Part shown: positions 45,908 through 55,878 of the stretch, piece after piece | How the letters are laid out: the number at the start of each line of letters is the position of its first letter | Position numbering within the stretch: the stretch's first letter is position 1 | Source: Pedobacter chinensis | GTDB taxonomy: Bacteria > Bacteroidota > Bacteroidia > Sphingobacteriales > Sphingobacteriaceae | Direction: 5' to 3' | Assembly (NCBI RefSeq): GCF_003339865.1 | Contig: NZ_QPKV01000004.1 | Span: 496,001-560,000 of the forward strand | Length of the DNA: 64,000 bases | Notes under the pieces: generated by a model | Seen by the model: the letters and a program-made list of their open reading frames with translations, nothing else | What the model was told of the DNA's origin: nothing | Databases searched by the model: none | Translations under genes and position numbers: made by a program

Positions 45908-46291
45908 TTATTGAACATCCTTAGTAGTCAAAATACTATCTACAACATAAACACTGAATCCTCTCCAGGGCAAGGGATTTTTATATTCCTTATAGTGCAG
46001 CTCATAAAACTTGCCGCTATTTGCCATCATTTTTTCTGCAATTTCTTTTTTAGCAATGGAAAATTCAAATTCGTTACTTTGAACAGTTCCGGTTTGTTTT
46101 GATCTTATGCCACTTTGAATGAGCTTTCCTTCATAAGTTTTAAAAACATAGCCTTTTTTAACCACATAGTTAAGTTCTCCAGCCTTAACGCCTTCTCCAA
46201 AAACAAAGAAATAACGGTAATAACAAATTATTGCCAAAATCAGGAGCACTAAAATGGCCGTGATTGAAATAGCTTTTTTTCCTGTCGTCAT
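45908..46291 (-). CDS. Single-pass membrane protein of unknown function
   Basis: 127 residues with an N-terminal membrane segment (about 8-29) and an extracytoplasmic domain with strand-rich text (GELNYVVKKGYVFKTYEGKL, NEFEFSIAKKEIAEKMM). I do not recognise a named family. It is between the small DUF6496-like gene and rpsU, on the opposite strand. The spacer 45807-45907 carries purine-rich TTTAGGG-like repeats. Confidence 0.75.
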   Translation of the reverse strand: MTTGKKAISITAILVLLILAIICYYRYFFVFGEGVKAGELNYVVKKGYVFKTYEGKLIQSGIRSKQTGTVQSNEFEFSIAKKEIAEKMMANSGKFYELHYKEYKNPLPWRGFSVYVVDSILTTKDVQ

Positions 46292-46398
46292 GAGCTGATA
46301 TATTAATGATTTAAATGTATGGAAAGATAATAATAAAGGTACAATAGAAATAAGATAAAATTGTTTGAAAAATTCTTTCTGATTTTCAATAATTTACT

Positions 46399-46406
46399 TA
46401 CATTTG
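46399..46406 (+). promoter_or_regulatory. TACATTTG promoter element of rpsU
   Basis: TACATTTG fits TAnnTTTG, 55 bp before the rpsU start. A TTTG at 46364 is farther upstream than usual (31 bp), so the distal element is unclear. Confidence 0.6.
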
Positions 46407-46460
46407 CAGCCCCTATAATAAGGGAAATTTAAAAACCACGAGAGGAGGTATTTCAGCGTT

Positions 46461-46655
46461 ATGATCATTATCAACATTAAAGACGGCGAATCATTAGATA
46501 AAGCCCTTAAACGTTTCAAGAAAAAGTTTGAAAAAACTGGTGTATTGAGAGAACTACGTAGTCGCCAGGCATACGAGAAAAAATCCGTTGCCCGTCGTAC
46601 TGAAATTAAACATGCTGTTTACATTCAGAATATGAATCAAGACACAACTTCTTAG
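46461..46655 (+). CDS. rpsU: 30S ribosomal protein S21
   Basis: 64 residues: MIIINIKDGESLDKALKRFK is the typical start, followed by the basic helix GVLRELRSRQAYEKKSVARR. S21 is a late small-subunit protein. In Bacteroidota it binds the 16S rRNA tail and hides the anti-Shine-Dalgarno region, which fits the weak use of that sequence in this group. A terminator follows. Confidence 0.95.
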   Translation: MIIINIKDGESLDKALKRFKKKFEKTGVLRELRSRQAYEKKSVARRTEIKHAVYIQNMNQDTTS

Positions 46656-46677
46656 TTGTTCACGATATAAATACATT

Positions 46678-46710
46678 AAAAGCCTTTAGTTTTTCGCTAA
46701 AGGCTTTTTT
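46678..46710 (+). terminator. Terminator of rpsU
   Basis: AAAAGCCTTTAG pairs with CTAAAGGCTTTT around a 7-base loop, with a T-run. Confidence 0.95.
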
Positions 46711-46815
46711 GTTTTCAGGGCCCCATCTAAATCTTTACATTAAACAATTAATTAATGATTTCTTTATATCAAAACTATTTGTAACTTCATATTAATACCT
46801 AGCAGGAAATATTGA

Positions 46816-47700
46816 ATGTTGCTAAAAAGCTTTATCACATATTTAACCCACGAGAAGCGCTATTCTCCGCATACCATTACGTCTTATCAAACGGATTTGG
46901 ATCAGTTTGAAGAGTATATCAAGAATACTTTCCATTTAAATTTTCCTGAAATTAAACATACACATATCAGAAGCTATATGGTAAATTTAATGGAAGAGAA
47001 AAAATCAGAAAATAGCATCAACAGAAAGATATCCGCCATAAGAAGTTTATATAAGTTCTTATTAAAGGAAGAAAAAGTTAGTCAAAACCCCACCATTTTA
47101 ATTAAGGCGCCTAAAATACCCAAACGTCTTCCTGTATTTATTGATTCGCAAAAAATGGATCAACTATTGGATTCCGGGCATCATTTTAATGAAAGCTTTG
47201 AATCTGTTCGCGATCATTTAGTGATAGAGCTTCTTTTTGGGACCGGAATGCGTTTGGCAGAGCTTATTCAATTAAAGGATACCGATATTGATGTCTACTC
47301 AGGCACAATTAAAGTTTTGGGCAAAAGAAACAAGGAAAGGATTATTCCAATAAATAAACCACTTGTTAATCAGGTTAATAGTTATATCGAATTAAAAAAG
47401 TTGCAGAATTTTGATAACAATTTGCCTAACTTAATCGTTACCAATACAGGTGCAGCGGCATATCCGAAATTAGTATACCGTATTGTAACCTCATACCTAA
47501 ACCATATATCGACCAATGACAAGAAAAGCCCCCACGTATTGCGGCATAGTTATGCAACTACCCTGTTGAATGCAGGTGCAGATTTAAATGCCATCAAAGA
47601 ACTTTTGGGTCATGCAAGCTTAGCTGCCACCCAGGTTTACACACACAATTCAATCGAAAGATTAAAAACAATTTATAAACAAGCCCATCCAAAGGCGTAA
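46816..47700 (+). CDS. xerC: Site-specific tyrosine recombinase, XerC type
   Basis: 294 residues with a SAM-like DNA-binding domain (about 1-85) and a catalytic domain. The catalytic set is complete: R146 (GTGMRLAEL), K170, H240 and R243 (HVLRHSYA), H266 (LLGHASL) and Y275. It resolves chromosome dimers at dif in partnership with XerD. The chromosomal place between rpsU and hpf is conserved in the phylum, so it is not a mobile element integrase. Confidence 0.92.
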   Translation: MLLKSFITYLTHEKRYSPHTITSYQTDLDQFEEYIKNTFHLNFPEIKHTHIRSYMVNLMEEKKSENSINRKISAIRSLYKFLLKEEKVSQNPTILIKAPKIPKRLPVFIDSQKMDQLLDSGHHFNESFESVRDHLVIELLFGTGMRLAELIQLKDTDIDVYSGTIKVLGKRNKERIIPINKPLVNQVNSYIELKKLQNFDNNLPNLIVTNTGAAAYPKLVYRIVTSYLNHISTNDKKSPHVLRHSYATTLLNAGADLNAIKELLGHASLAATQVYTHNSIERLKTIYKQAHPKA

Positions 47701-47714
47701 AAAAAGGAGGAAAA

Positions 47715-48062
47715 ATGAAAATCGGAGTTCAATCAATCCACTTCAGTGCAGACAGTAAGTTGTTAGACTTTATACAGAAAAAGGCAAATAAGCTAGATCA
47801 GTTTTTTGACCAGATCATTAGCGGCGAAGTGTATTTAAAATTAGAGAATGTAGAGGATGAGGCCAACAAAATAAGTGAGATAAAACTCATCGTGCCGGGC
47901 GGAACTCTATTCGCTAAAGAACAATGTAAATCATTTGAAGAGGCGACTGACCTGGCAATTGAGTCGCTGAGAAAACAAATCACAAAGCATAAAGAAAAAA
48001 CGCGTGCAAAATTAAGTGAACATAAAGCAATTTTAAGCGAAAGCGAAGCGTCTGATTATTAA
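47715..48062 (+). CDS. hpf: Ribosome hibernation promoting factor
   Basis: 115 residues with the HPF/RaiA fold: MKIGVQSIHFSADSKLLDFI, the strand text GEVYLKLENVEDE, and the helix EEATDLAIESLRKQITKHKE. It lacks the long C-terminal dimer domain, so it is a short form. It binds the small subunit in slow growth. It is 14 bp after xerC, so likely co-transcribed. A terminator follows. Confidence 0.9.
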   Translation: MKIGVQSIHFSADSKLLDFIQKKANKLDQFFDQIISGEVYLKLENVEDEANKISEIKLIVPGGTLFAKEQCKSFEEATDLAIESLRKQITKHKEKTRAKLSEHKAILSESEASDY

Positions 48063-48093
48063 GTGAATATTATTTTAAAACATAAATACCGTG

Positions 48094-48125
48094 ATAGCGA
48101 ACCCACAAGTTCGCTATTTTTTTTT
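48094..48125 (+). terminator. Terminator of the xerC-hpf unit
   Basis: ATAGCGAAC and GTTCGCTAT with a 6-base loop, followed by a long T-run. Confidence 0.92.
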
Positions 48126-48134
48126 CAAATTTAT

Positions 48135-48164
48135 TTTGAAGTGAAATATAAGTGTGTATATTTG
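48135..48164 (+). promoter_or_regulatory. Promoter of the tRNA-tuf region
   Basis: TTTG at 48135-48138 and TATATTTG at 48157-48164 are 18 bp apart, a good Bacteroidota promoter. It is 130 bp before the first tRNA. A weaker TATCATTG lies at 48272. A reading frame at 48063-48254 overlaps this promoter and terminator and is not real. Confidence 0.8.
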
Positions 48165-48292
48165 CATTCCCTTTCGGAAAGGGCATTACGCCTGGAAGAA
48201 AAGGTTAGTTCTTTTAAAAGTTTAAAGTTTTTAAAAAACACGTTGATAGTATGAAAAATGAAGATTTTTCGTATCATTGCACAAAATTAAAA

Positions 48293-48365
<73 letters not shown>

Positions 48366-48403
48366 CTTTTTATTTTAAGGTGTTAACATTTTAAGATAAA
48401 GTT

Positions 48404-48489
48404 GGGGAGATACCAGAGCGGCCAAATGGGACAGACTGTAACTCTGTTGTCGTAAGACTTCGAAGGTTCGAATCCTTCTCTCCCCACCA
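48404..48489 (+). tRNA. tRNA-Tyr (anticodon GTA)
   Basis: Acceptor GGGGAGA pairs with TCTCCCC; the anticodon loop is CTGTAAC; a long variable arm is present, as expected for tRNA-Tyr. It is the only tRNA in the window with an encoded CCA (48487-48489). Confidence 0.96.
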
Positions 48490-48576
48490 ATCTAATGAAT
48501 GAATGAGTGAATATTTAAATGAATGAGTGTAAACATTCGATCATTCGAAATCAATCCTTCGATCATTTTGTTAAAA

Positions 48577-48649
48577 GCGGAAGTAGCTCAGTTGGTAGAG
48601 CGATAGCCTTCCAAGCTATAGGTCGCGAGTTCGAACCTCGTCTTCCGCT
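48577..48649 (+). tRNA. tRNA-Gly (anticodon TCC)
   Basis: Acceptor GCGGAAG pairs with CTTCCGC; the anticodon loop is CTTCCAA in the stem ATAGC/GCTAT; T arm GAGTTCGAACCTC. No CCA is encoded. Confidence 0.96.
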
Positions 48650-48727
48650 CAAAATAAGTGAGCAGTTAACAGTTCTCAGTTGTCAGTTTTTACTGAAAAC
48701 TGAATACTGAAAGCTGAAAACTAAAAA

Positions 48728-48799
<72 letters not shown>

Positions 48800-48917
48800 C
48801 AGGTATAATAAAGCTTTGTTAAATCTGTTAAATATACAGAAGAGACAAGGTTTTTTGTGTTGAAATAACAAAAAATAAATTAATAAAAAGTTAACCTACT
48901 AATTAGTTATAAATAAA

Positions 48918-50105
48918 ATGGCAAAAGAAAAATTTGACCGCAGTAAACCGCACTTAAACATCGGTACAATCGGTCACGTCGATCACGGTAAAACAACTTT
49001 AACAGCAGCTATTACAAAAGTTTTGGCTGATGCTGGTTTAACTGAGGCACGTTCATTCGATTCAATTGACTCTGCTCCAGAGGAAAAAGAAAGAGGTATT
49101 ACAATCAATACAGCTCACGTTGAGTATTCAACAGCTAACCGTCACTATGCACACGTTGACTGTCCAGGTCACGCGGATTACGTGAAAAACATGGTTACTG
49201 GTGCTGCTCAAATGGACGGTGCAATTATCGTTGTTGCTGCTACTGATGGTCCAATGCCACAAACTCGCGAGCACATCTTATTGGCTCGTCAGGTTGGTGT
49301 ACCTTCATTAGTTGTATTCATGAACAAAGTGGATATGGTTGATGATCCAGAATTATTAGAACTAGTTGAAATGGAAGTTCGTGAATTATTATCATTCTAC
49401 GAATTCCCAGGTGATGATATTCCAGTAATCCAAGGTTCTGCATTAGGTGGATTAAACGGTGACCCTAAATGGGTTGGTAAAATCATGGAATTAATGGATG
49501 CTGTAGATAGCTACATTCCAATTCCTCCACGTTTAACTGATCTTCCTTTCTTAATGCCTGTTGAAGACGTATTCTCAATCACTGGTCGTGGTACTGTTGC
49601 TACTGGTCGTATTGAGCGTGGTGTAATCAACTCTGGAGATCCGGTTGAGATCTTAGGTATGGGTGCTGAGAACTTAAAATCTACAGTAACTGGTGTTGAG
49701 ATGTTCCGTAAAATTTTAGATTACGGTGAAGCTGGTGATAACGTAGGTTTATTGTTACGTGGTATTGAGAAAACTGATATCCGTCGTGGTATGGTAATCT
49801 GTAAACCAGGTTCAGTAACTCCTCACACTGATTTCAAAGCTGAGATCTATGTATTATCAAAAGCAGAAGGTGGTCGTCACACTCCATTCTTCAACAAATA
49901 TCGTCCTCAATTCTATTTCCGTACTACAGACGTAACTGGTGAGATCTCACTAGCTGAAGGAACTGAAATGGTAATGCCAGGTGATAACGTTACAATCACT
50001 GTTAAATTAATTAACGCGATTGCAATGGAAAAAGGTCTACGTTTCGCTATCCGTGAAGGTGGTAGAACAGTAGGTGCTGGTCAGGTAACTGAAATCTTAG
50101 CTTAA
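48918..50105 (+). CDS. tuf: Elongation factor Tu
   Basis: 395 residues with all three domains. The GTP motifs are GHVDHGKT (about 19-26), DCPGHADY and NKVD. It brings charged tRNA to the ribosome. A hairpin directly after the stop (50126-50154) is followed by tRNA-Trp, secE and nusG on the same strand, the usual order in the phylum. Its codons favour A/T at the third base but are regular, as in highly expressed genes. Confidence 0.99.
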   Translation: MAKEKFDRSKPHLNIGTIGHVDHGKTTLTAAITKVLADAGLTEARSFDSIDSAPEEKERGITINTAHVEYSTANRHYAHVDCPGHADYVKNMVTGAAQMDGAIIVVAATDGPMPQTREHILLARQVGVPSLVVFMNKVDMVDDPELLELVEMEVRELLSFYEFPGDDIPVIQGSALGGLNGDPKWVGKIMELMDAVDSYIPIPPRLTDLPFLMPVEDVFSITGRGTVATGRIERGVINSGDPVEILGMGAENLKSTVTGVEMFRKILDYGEAGDNVGLLLRGIEKTDIRRGMVICKPGSVTPHTDFKAEIYVLSKAEGGRHTPFFNKYRPQFYFRTTDVTGEISLAEGTEMVMPGDNVTITVKLINAIAMEKGLRFAIREGGRTVGAGQVTEILA

Positions 50106-50125
50106 TTTTTAAGCTATAATAATAT

Positions 50126-50154
50126 AAAAGAGCTGGTTTAGGCTAGCTCTTTTT
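50126..50154 (+). terminator. Hairpin after tuf
   Basis: AAAAGAGCT and AGCTCTTTT around an 11-base loop, with a short T-run. It may end most tuf transcripts or mark a processing site before tRNA-Trp. Confidence 0.8.
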
Positions 50155-50159
50155 AAAAT

Positions 50160-50230
50160 ACGGGAATAGTTCAACGGTAGAATAGAGGTCTCCAAAACCT
50201 TTGATCAGGGTTCGAATCCTTGTTCCCGTG
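50160..50230 (+). tRNA. tRNA-Trp (anticodon CCA)
   Basis: Acceptor ACGGGAA pairs with TTCCCGT; the anticodon loop is CTCCAAA; T arm GGGTTCGAATCCT. No CCA is encoded. It sits between tuf and secE as in many Bacteroidota. Confidence 0.95.
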
Positions 50231-50238
50231 CTAAAAAT

Positions 50239-50322
50239 AATGATTGAATTAGTGAATGTTTTTAATGATTGAATGTGCTTACATTCTCTCACTCACTAAC
50301 TCAATCATTTAATCATTATAAT
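50239..50322. repeat. Long imperfect inverted repeat before secE
   Basis: AATGATTGAATTAGTGAATG on the left pairs imperfectly with CACTCACTAACTCAATCATT on the right over about 20 bases. The words are built from near-repeats of GAATGA. It may be an RNA processing hairpin between tRNA-Trp and secE. Confidence 0.7.
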
Positions 50323-50326
50323 AAAT

Positions 50327-50524
50327 ATGGCTAAAGTAGTTGAGTTTATAAAAGAATCATACGATGAAATGACCCAGAAGGTTACATGGCCTACCTGGGG
50401 CGAGTTGCAAAACTCTGCGATTCTTGTGTTGGTAGCTTCTTTAATTATTGCATTGGTTATTTTTGCAATGGATAAAGGATCTACATTTGTGTTAGATACT
50501 TTTTATAAATCACTTTCTAATTAA
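50327..50524 (+). CDS. secE: Preprotein translocase subunit SecE
   Basis: 65 residues with one membrane segment (about 33-53). The cytoplasmic amphipathic helix and the motif KVTWPTWGEL are typical of the short SecE form. It is part of SecYEG in the inner membrane. nusG follows after 9 bp. Confidence 0.95.
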   Translation: MAKVVEFIKESYDEMTQKVTWPTWGELQNSAILVLVASLIIALVIFAMDKGSTFVLDTFYKSLSN

Positions 50525-50533
50525 TATTTACTA

Positions 50534-51073
50534 ATGAGCGATCTAAAGTGGTATGTTGTAAGGGCGGTTAGCGGTAAAGAAAAGAAGGTAAAGCAGTACA
50601 TTGATGCTGAGATCAGCCGTTTGGGTTTCTCTCATTTGGTTCCGCAGGTTTTAATTCCGATGGAAAAATATTACCAAATGAAAGATGGTAAAAAAATCGC
50701 TAAAGAACGTAATTTCTATCCTGGTTATGTTTTAATTGAAGCACAATTGGATGGTGAATTAGAGCATATCATCAAAGGAATTAATAGTGTTATTGGTTTC
50801 TTAGGCGATAAAGCAGGCAATCCGATTCCAATGCGCCAGGCAGAAGTTAACCGCATTTTAGGGGTGGTTGATGAAATGAGTGAACAAGGTGAAACCATGA
50901 ATGTTCCTTATTATGTAGGCGAAGGCATCAAAGTTATGGATGGGCCTTTCAATGGTTTCTCTGGTATTATTGAAGAGGTAAACGAAGAGAAGAAAAAATT
51001 AAAAGTAATGGTTAAGATTTTCGGTCGTAAAACCCCATTGGAGCTTAACTACATGCAGGTAGAAAAAGAGTAA
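50534..51073 (+). CDS. nusG: Transcription antitermination factor NusG
   Basis: 179 residues with the NGN domain (about 1-115, KWYVVRAVSGKEKKVKQYI) and the KOW domain (about 125-179, DGPFNGFSGIIEEVNEEKKK). It links RNA polymerase with Rho or the ribosome. In most bacteria rplK follows directly; here a terminator, a broken lipoprotein gene and a membrane protein gene come between. Confidence 0.96.
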   Translation: MSDLKWYVVRAVSGKEKKVKQYIDAEISRLGFSHLVPQVLIPMEKYYQMKDGKKIAKERNFYPGYVLIEAQLDGELEHIIKGINSVIGFLGDKAGNPIPMRQAEVNRILGVVDEMSEQGETMNVPYYVGEGIKVMDGPFNGFSGIIEEVNEEKKKLKVMVKIFGRKTPLELNYMQVEKE

Positions 51074-51105
51074 TTAGATTTACGATTACGATTGTTAAAA
51101 TATAC

Positions 51106-51138
51106 AAGCCTTCGGATTAATTTCCGGAGGCTTTTTGT
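51106..51138 (+). terminator. Terminator of nusG
   Basis: AAGCCTTCGG and CCGGAGGCTT (one G-T pair) around an 8-base loop, with a T-run. It separates nusG from the rplK unit. Confidence 0.88.
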
Positions 51139-51323
51139 TTTACATATCTAAGCCTAATTAAGCCCTACTCATTTAACCTTCGTGTAAAAAAGAAAGGATA
51201 AAATGTTTTTGGATGGATTTTGAGACTGTAGTCTAATTTTGTGTAATAAAGTTTAGGTTTCGTTATTGGTTTTTTACATTTGTTTATCTCATCCCGAATT
51301 AAATCTAAAATCTAAATTAACAA

Positions 51324-53060
51324 ATGAGGAAAACTTATGCCCTGTTGAAGCAGTACGCTTTGGCTTTAACTTTACTGACCGTAATATCACTTATTGTTCA
51401 TTCTTGCAAAAAAGATAGAAACAATCCCATTGAAGAGGACCACAAAACAACTTTGAAAATTGGTTTGAAAACAAACGATTTGGCGATGGTGTTACAGGAA
51501 TGTTCGCCTCTTTAAATCCAAAATGGCAAAGCACCCATCAAACTGAAATTAATGGAACGGTGGTGTTAGAGGTTGAAGTGGACAAACCCAACAGCATCAT
51601 CAATCAGCTGAACAGCGTTCAAACCACATTTGATAGCGAGGAAGAAAAAACGTACATTAAACTGCTTTTATTCAAAGGGAAAGACGGCATGGCCTACGGA
51701 TGTTACGTGACGGAACAGCAAATAAACCTTTGAACGAATTACACTATAACGATTTTGATGACTTCAGTGGTTCCATCATGTATTATTCATTACAAAACGA
51801 GTTTAACAATGGATATGTTCTGGAAAATGGAACAGTGAAAAAGGGTTTAAGCCCTGCCCCTGAAGGGATGTGAAACGACGTGAGAGATCTGAAGCCGGTA
51901 ATAGGCAACAAAGGAATGGACAAGCTGATGAATGCGCCAAACAATAACAATTGTGTGGTTTTGATCTTCGACATCTATCAGGAGTTTTGCAGTACCATTG
52001 CTGCAAATCCTACAACCAATGCTACCACAGGCAATCTGAAAGATAGATTATTGGCTGTAAATGGCACAACAACATGCAATTGGGTAAATGTTGGTTCATT
52101 TGATGTTTTGATATGTAGTGGTGGCAGCGGAGGCAATGCAGGCCCCGTTTATATCCCTCATAGCGGGGGAGGAACAACTGGGGGCTCAAATAATGCACCT
52201 TCCCAGCAACAGGTTCAGGATGCAATAAAAAATAATCCTTTTGCCTTTTTACAGGGTGTACCATGCGACATTATAAGAAAATGCTTGAAACAGCAAAGTT
52301 TACTCCGGATCAGTCAATTATTAATAAACTTAATACACTTGTAAATTATATCCCCTATAATAATGACTTGTATAAAGATATTGCCTACATTCAAAATATT
52401 AATAATGCCTACAGTACAGTTGTTAACATGGATTATTTTTCGGTAAAAGTTAATACATTGCCCATTGTAAATGGACAAAGGCTTTCTCCAGAACAATTTA
52501 TGCATTATATCAGGGTAAATATGAATAGTTTTACTGATGGTACAAAAACATTTAATGCGTATAACAACTATGGTGTAGACGATAGGGCAAAGTGGAACTC
52601 AACTAATCCAATAGGTTCAATATTAGCATTGGATATCGCAGGGCCTGATGATGCATCTGTAATAACATCGAAATCTTCATCATCTGGGTGGACATTTACC
52701 ACCATTCATGAACCCATGTACGGAGATCATCCTGTTAGTGGGAACAGAGATTTTGGATTTACAGAAAATGGTAATGGATCTTATACTTTTTATACAAGAG
52801 GGGTAGATAGGTTGACTACATGGGATGGAGACTTAATGCGGCTTTTGGGTAATATCCCGTTTAATTCGGCGGACGGTCTTTGGACTTCCTTTCAAAATAG
52901 TATTATGCAATTTGTAAATACACACGAGGGATACTCTAACATAGTATCCCCAGAGAAATATAGACCAAATTGGGATGTTGTTAAGGATGTTTTAGATGGT
53001 AAAAAACCATTAAGCACACTGTCAAAAAAGTGCCCACCTGTTATTTTAGAAATCGAATAG
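51324..53060 (+). pseudogene. Multiply frameshifted large lipoprotein gene
   Basis: One ancestral gene read in pieces. It starts with a lipoprotein signal (LIVHSCKKDR) at 51324. Near 51490 the frame moves (VTGMFASLNPKW); near 51720 it moves again (NKPLNELHYNDF). A TGA stands at 51871 inside that frame, and near 52283 a third move leads into the frame 52263-53060 (LETAKFTPDQSIINKL). All three moves have the size of a one-base loss. The C-terminal part (265 residues, with a Trp-rich GVDRLTTWDGDLMRLLG) is unbroken. No family is recognised. Confidence 0.8.
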
Positions 53061-53061
53061 A

Positions 53062-53484
53062 ATGAAAAGACGTATCCTTCTTAACATTATTTTGGCCTAT
53101 ATGATTCTCCCTTTCATAATCATGATTAGGGATTATATTCAAATAGATTTACAGCATGACCAGGCAAAATATGCAGGCACATTTATTGAATATGTTAAAT
53201 CGAACATTTTAATGCTAGTATTTATTTTGCCAACCTTATTTCTCATTTTCATCTTGACTCCATACAATTCAATTATTTTATGGCTGAATGTAAAAAGAAT
53301 TTGGAGTAAGATTTTATATTTTGAACTGGTTCTTATCGTCGTTTTTTGTTTGTGTGGTACTTTCATGAATGTATGGATCTACCCATATTGGAAAAATGTT
53401 TATTATCTTTTTTATTTTTTACCAATAAGCTTAGCATTTGCTACGCCGCTACACTTTCTTGCTGATAAGAATGATAAAATATAA
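53062..53484 (+). CDS. Small four-helix membrane protein
   Basis: 140 residues with about four membrane segments (5-22, 48-68, 85-105, 114-132). It starts one base after the stop of the broken lipoprotein gene, so the two were translated together. A small membrane protein tied to a large secreted protein may be an immunity protein or a channel partner; neither can be proven from the sequence. No family is recognised. Confidence 0.7.
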   Translation: MKRRILLNIILAYMILPFIIMIRDYIQIDLQHDQAKYAGTFIEYVKSNILMLVFILPTLFLIFILTPYNSIILWLNVKRIWSKILYFELVLIVVFCLCGTFMNVWIYPYWKNVYYLFYFLPISLAFATPLHFLADKNDKI

Positions 53485-53567
53485 CCAGATTCATTTTGCG
53501 TTACTAAGAAAGTTTTATACTGGTGATCAGATTCGCTTTCCTTTATAAAAATATATTTCTCAATCTA

Positions 53568-53598
53568 TTGTACATCTGCAAGATTATCCATATCTTTG
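53568..53598 (+). promoter_or_regulatory. Promoter of rplK
   Basis: TTG at 53568-53570 and TATCTTTG at 53591-53598 are 20 bp apart. It gives the ribosomal protein genes their own start after the interruption, with a leader of about 85 bases. Confidence 0.8.
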
Positions 53599-53689
53599 CA
53601 GTCCTTTTACTTTTATAGGAATTAAGAGGAATTAAATGTTACATGCTTCCAATATTTAACATTGAGTTTTAAATAAATAAAAACAGAAA

Positions 53690-54133
53690 ATGGCAAAAGA
53701 AGTCAGTGCAATGATCAAATTACAGATCAAAGGCGGAGCGGCAAATCCATCGCCACCGGTAGGGCCTGCATTAGGTGCTAAAGGGGTGAACATCATGGAG
53801 TTTTGCAAACAGTACAACGCTCGTACCCAAGATAAAGCAGGTAAAGTATTGCCAGTTGTAATTACTGTTTATGCTGATAAGTCATTCGATTTCATCATCA
53901 AAACCCCTCCGGTAGCTATCCAGTTAAAAGATGCTACTAAATTACAGAGTGGTTCTGCTGAACCTAACCGTAAGAAAGTTGGATCGGTGACCTGGGACCA
54001 GATTAAAGTTATTGCTGAAGATAAAATGCCTGATTTAAATGCATTTACAATCGAATCTGCAATGAGTATGGTTGCCGGTACAGCACGCAGTATGGGAATC
54101 ACCGTTTCTGGTGACGCACCCTGGAAAAATTAA
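53690..54133 (+). CDS. rplK: 50S ribosomal protein L11
   Basis: 147 residues: [20 protein letters not shown] is the L11 start with the proline-rich N-terminal domain; the rRNA-binding C-terminal domain (about 70-147) ends [14 protein letters not shown]11 forms the factor-binding stalk base. rplA follows after 20 bp. Confidence 0.98.
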   Translation: MAKEVSAMIKLQIKGGAANPSPPVGPALGAKGVNIMEFCKQYNARTQDKAGKVLPVVITVYADKSFDFIIKTPPVAIQLKDATKLQSGSAEPNRKKVGSVTWDQIKVIAEDKMPDLNAFTIESAMSMVAGTARSMGITVSGDAPWKN

Positions 54134-54153
54134 TTAAAAAACAGTTTACAACA

Positions 54154-54852
54154 GTGGCGAAATTAACTAAAAATCAAAAAAAGGCACATGCTAAAATAGA
54201 AGCTGGCAAAGCTTATACTTTGAAAGATGCTGCTGCTTTGGTAAAAGAAATCACTACTACTAAATTCGATGCTTCAGTTGATATTGATGTATCTTTAGGC
54301 GTAGATCCACGTAAAGCCAATCAAATGGTTCGTGGTATTGCTACTTTACCACACGGAACAGGTAAAACTGTACGTGTTTTAGCTTTGGTAACTCCTGATA
54401 AGGAAGAAGAAGCAAAAGCAGCTGGCGCAGACTTCGTAGGTTTAGACGAATATGTGGCTAAAATTGAAGGTGGTTGGACCGATGTAGACATTATTATCAC
54501 TACACCAGCTTGTATGGCTAAGGTAGGTAAATTGGGCCGTGTTTTAGGTCCAAGGAACTTAATGCCTAACCCAAAATCTGGTACAGTAACCAACGAAGTT
54601 GGTAAAGCTGTAACAGAGGTTAAAGCAGGTAAGATTGATTTTAAAGTAGACAAAACGGGTATCATACACGCCTCGATAGGAAAAGTATCATTCCCAGCAG
54701 ATAAAATTTATGAGAACGCACTTGAGATTATTCAAGTAATTTCAAAATTAAAACCATCTGCTGCAAAAGGAACTTATTTTAAAAGCATTCACGTGTCTTC
54801 TACAATGAGTCCTGGAATTGCAATTGAAACAAAATCAGTAGCGGGGATCTAA
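54154..54852 (+). CDS. rplA: 50S ribosomal protein L1
   Basis: 232 residues starting at a GTG codon (54154). Text such as [10 protein letters not shown] and [11 protein letters not shown] is typical of L1. It binds 23S rRNA at the E-site stalk and in many bacteria represses its own operon. rplJ begins 2 bases after the stop, so they are translationally linked. Confidence 0.98.
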   Translation: MAKLTKNQKKAHAKIEAGKAYTLKDAAALVKEITTTKFDASVDIDVSLGVDPRKANQMVRGIATLPHGTGKTVRVLALVTPDKEEEAKAAGADFVGLDEYVAKIEGGWTDVDIIITTPACMAKVGKLGRVLGPRNLMPNPKSGTVTNEVGKAVTEVKAGKIDFKVDKTGIIHASIGKVSFPADKIYENALEIIQVISKLKPSAAKGTYFKSIHVSSTMSPGIAIETKSVAGI

Positions 54853-54854
54853 TC

Positions 54855-55376
54855 ATGAACAGAGAAGAAAAAAACGAAGTAGTTTTAGAACTACAAGAAC
54901 AAATGCAAGAGTTTGGCAATTTCTATATTGCTGATACTTCTAGCCTTTCTGTTGAGCAGATTAATAACATCCGTCGCAAATGTTTTGAAAGTGATATCGT
55001 AATGAAGGTTGCTAAAAACACTTTAATCCGCAAAGCGATTGAAGGTTTGGATGGCGATGCTTCTGAGATATACGATGCCCTTAAAGGTTCATCATCATTA
55101 TTATTCTCAAAAACAGCTAATGCTCCGGCTAAGTTGATCAAAACTTTGAGAAAATCATCTGATAAACCTGTGCTTAAAGCAGCATACATAGATTCATCAG
55201 TATACGTTGGCGATGACCAATTGAATAACTTAGTAAGCTTAAAATCAAGAGAAGAGCTTATTGGCGATATCATTGGATTATTACAATCACCAGCTAAAAA
55301 TGTTCTATCTGCGCTTCAATCAGGCGGTAGCAAAATTGCAGGAATTGTTAAAACTCTACAAGAAAGAGAAGGTTAA
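54855..55376 (+). CDS. rplJ: 50S ribosomal protein L10
   Basis: 173 residues with the rRNA-binding N-terminal domain (MNREEKNEVVLELQEQM, VMKVAKNTLIRKAIEG) and a C-terminal helix that carries L12 dimers. It begins directly after rplA. rplL follows after 64 bp. Confidence 0.97.
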   Translation: MNREEKNEVVLELQEQMQEFGNFYIADTSSLSVEQINNIRRKCFESDIVMKVAKNTLIRKAIEGLDGDASEIYDALKGSSSLLFSKTANAPAKLIKTLRKSSDKPVLKAAYIDSSVYVGDDQLNNLVSLKSREELIGDIIGLLQSPAKNVLSALQSGGSKIAGIVKTLQEREG

Positions 55377-55440
55377 CGAACACCTTAAGTTCGCAAATTA
55401 AACAAAATTATTACACGTAAATTTTTAAAATCTTAATAAA

Positions 55441-55818
55441 ATGGCAGATTTAAAAGCGTTTGCTGAGCAATTAGTAAACTTAACAGTAAAAGAAGTTAAT
55501 GAATTAGCTCAAATCTTAAAAGATGAGTATGGTATTGAGCCTGCAGCTGCTGCTGTAGTTGCTGGTCCTGCTGCTGGTGGTGATGCACCTGCTGCTGCTG
55601 CAGAAAAAACATCTTTTGATGTAATCTTAAAAGAAGCTGGTGGTCAGAAATTAGCAGTTGTAAAACTTGTTAAAGACTTAACTGGTTTAGGTTTGAAAGA
55701 AGCTAAAGACTTAGTTGACGGTGCACCAAAAGAATTAAAAGCTGGTGTTGCTAAAGACGAAGCAGAAGCTCTTAAAAAACAATTAGAAGAAGCTGGAGCA
55801 GTAGTTGAAATTAAGTAA
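55441..55818 (+). CDS. rplL: 50S ribosomal protein L7/L12
   Basis: 125 residues: dimerising N-terminal part (about 1-35), an Ala-rich hinge ([20 protein letters not shown]), and the globular C-terminal domain with [24 protein letters not shown] text that binds elongation factors. An attenuator hairpin follows before rpoB. Confidence 0.98.
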   Translation: MADLKAFAEQLVNLTVKEVNELAQILKDEYGIEPAAAAVVAGPAAGGDAPAAAAEKTSFDVILKEAGGQKLAVVKLVKDLTGLGLKEAKDLVDGAPKELKAGVAKDEAEALKKQLEEAGAVVEIK

Positions 55819-55850
55819 TCACTTAATTTAGCTAAGCTAAAAATGTATCA

Positions 55851-55878
55851 GACACCGACTGAAAATGTCGGTGTCTTT
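55851..55878 (+). terminator. Attenuator hairpin between rplL and rpoB
   Basis: Perfect 9-bp stem GACACCGAC/GTCGGTGTC around a 7-base loop, followed by only three T. A partial terminator here would lower rpoBC expression relative to the ribosomal protein genes, as in other bacteria. The rest of the 157-bp spacer shows nothing else. Confidence 0.8.

Noticed and set aside
46816..47700. Mobile element integrase
   Set aside because: The tyrosine recombinase lies in the conserved rpsU-xerC-hpf order and no attachment repeats are seen, so it is the housekeeping XerC type.
48063..48254. 63-codon frame after hpf
   Set aside because: It spans the hpf terminator and the promoter of the tRNA-tuf region.
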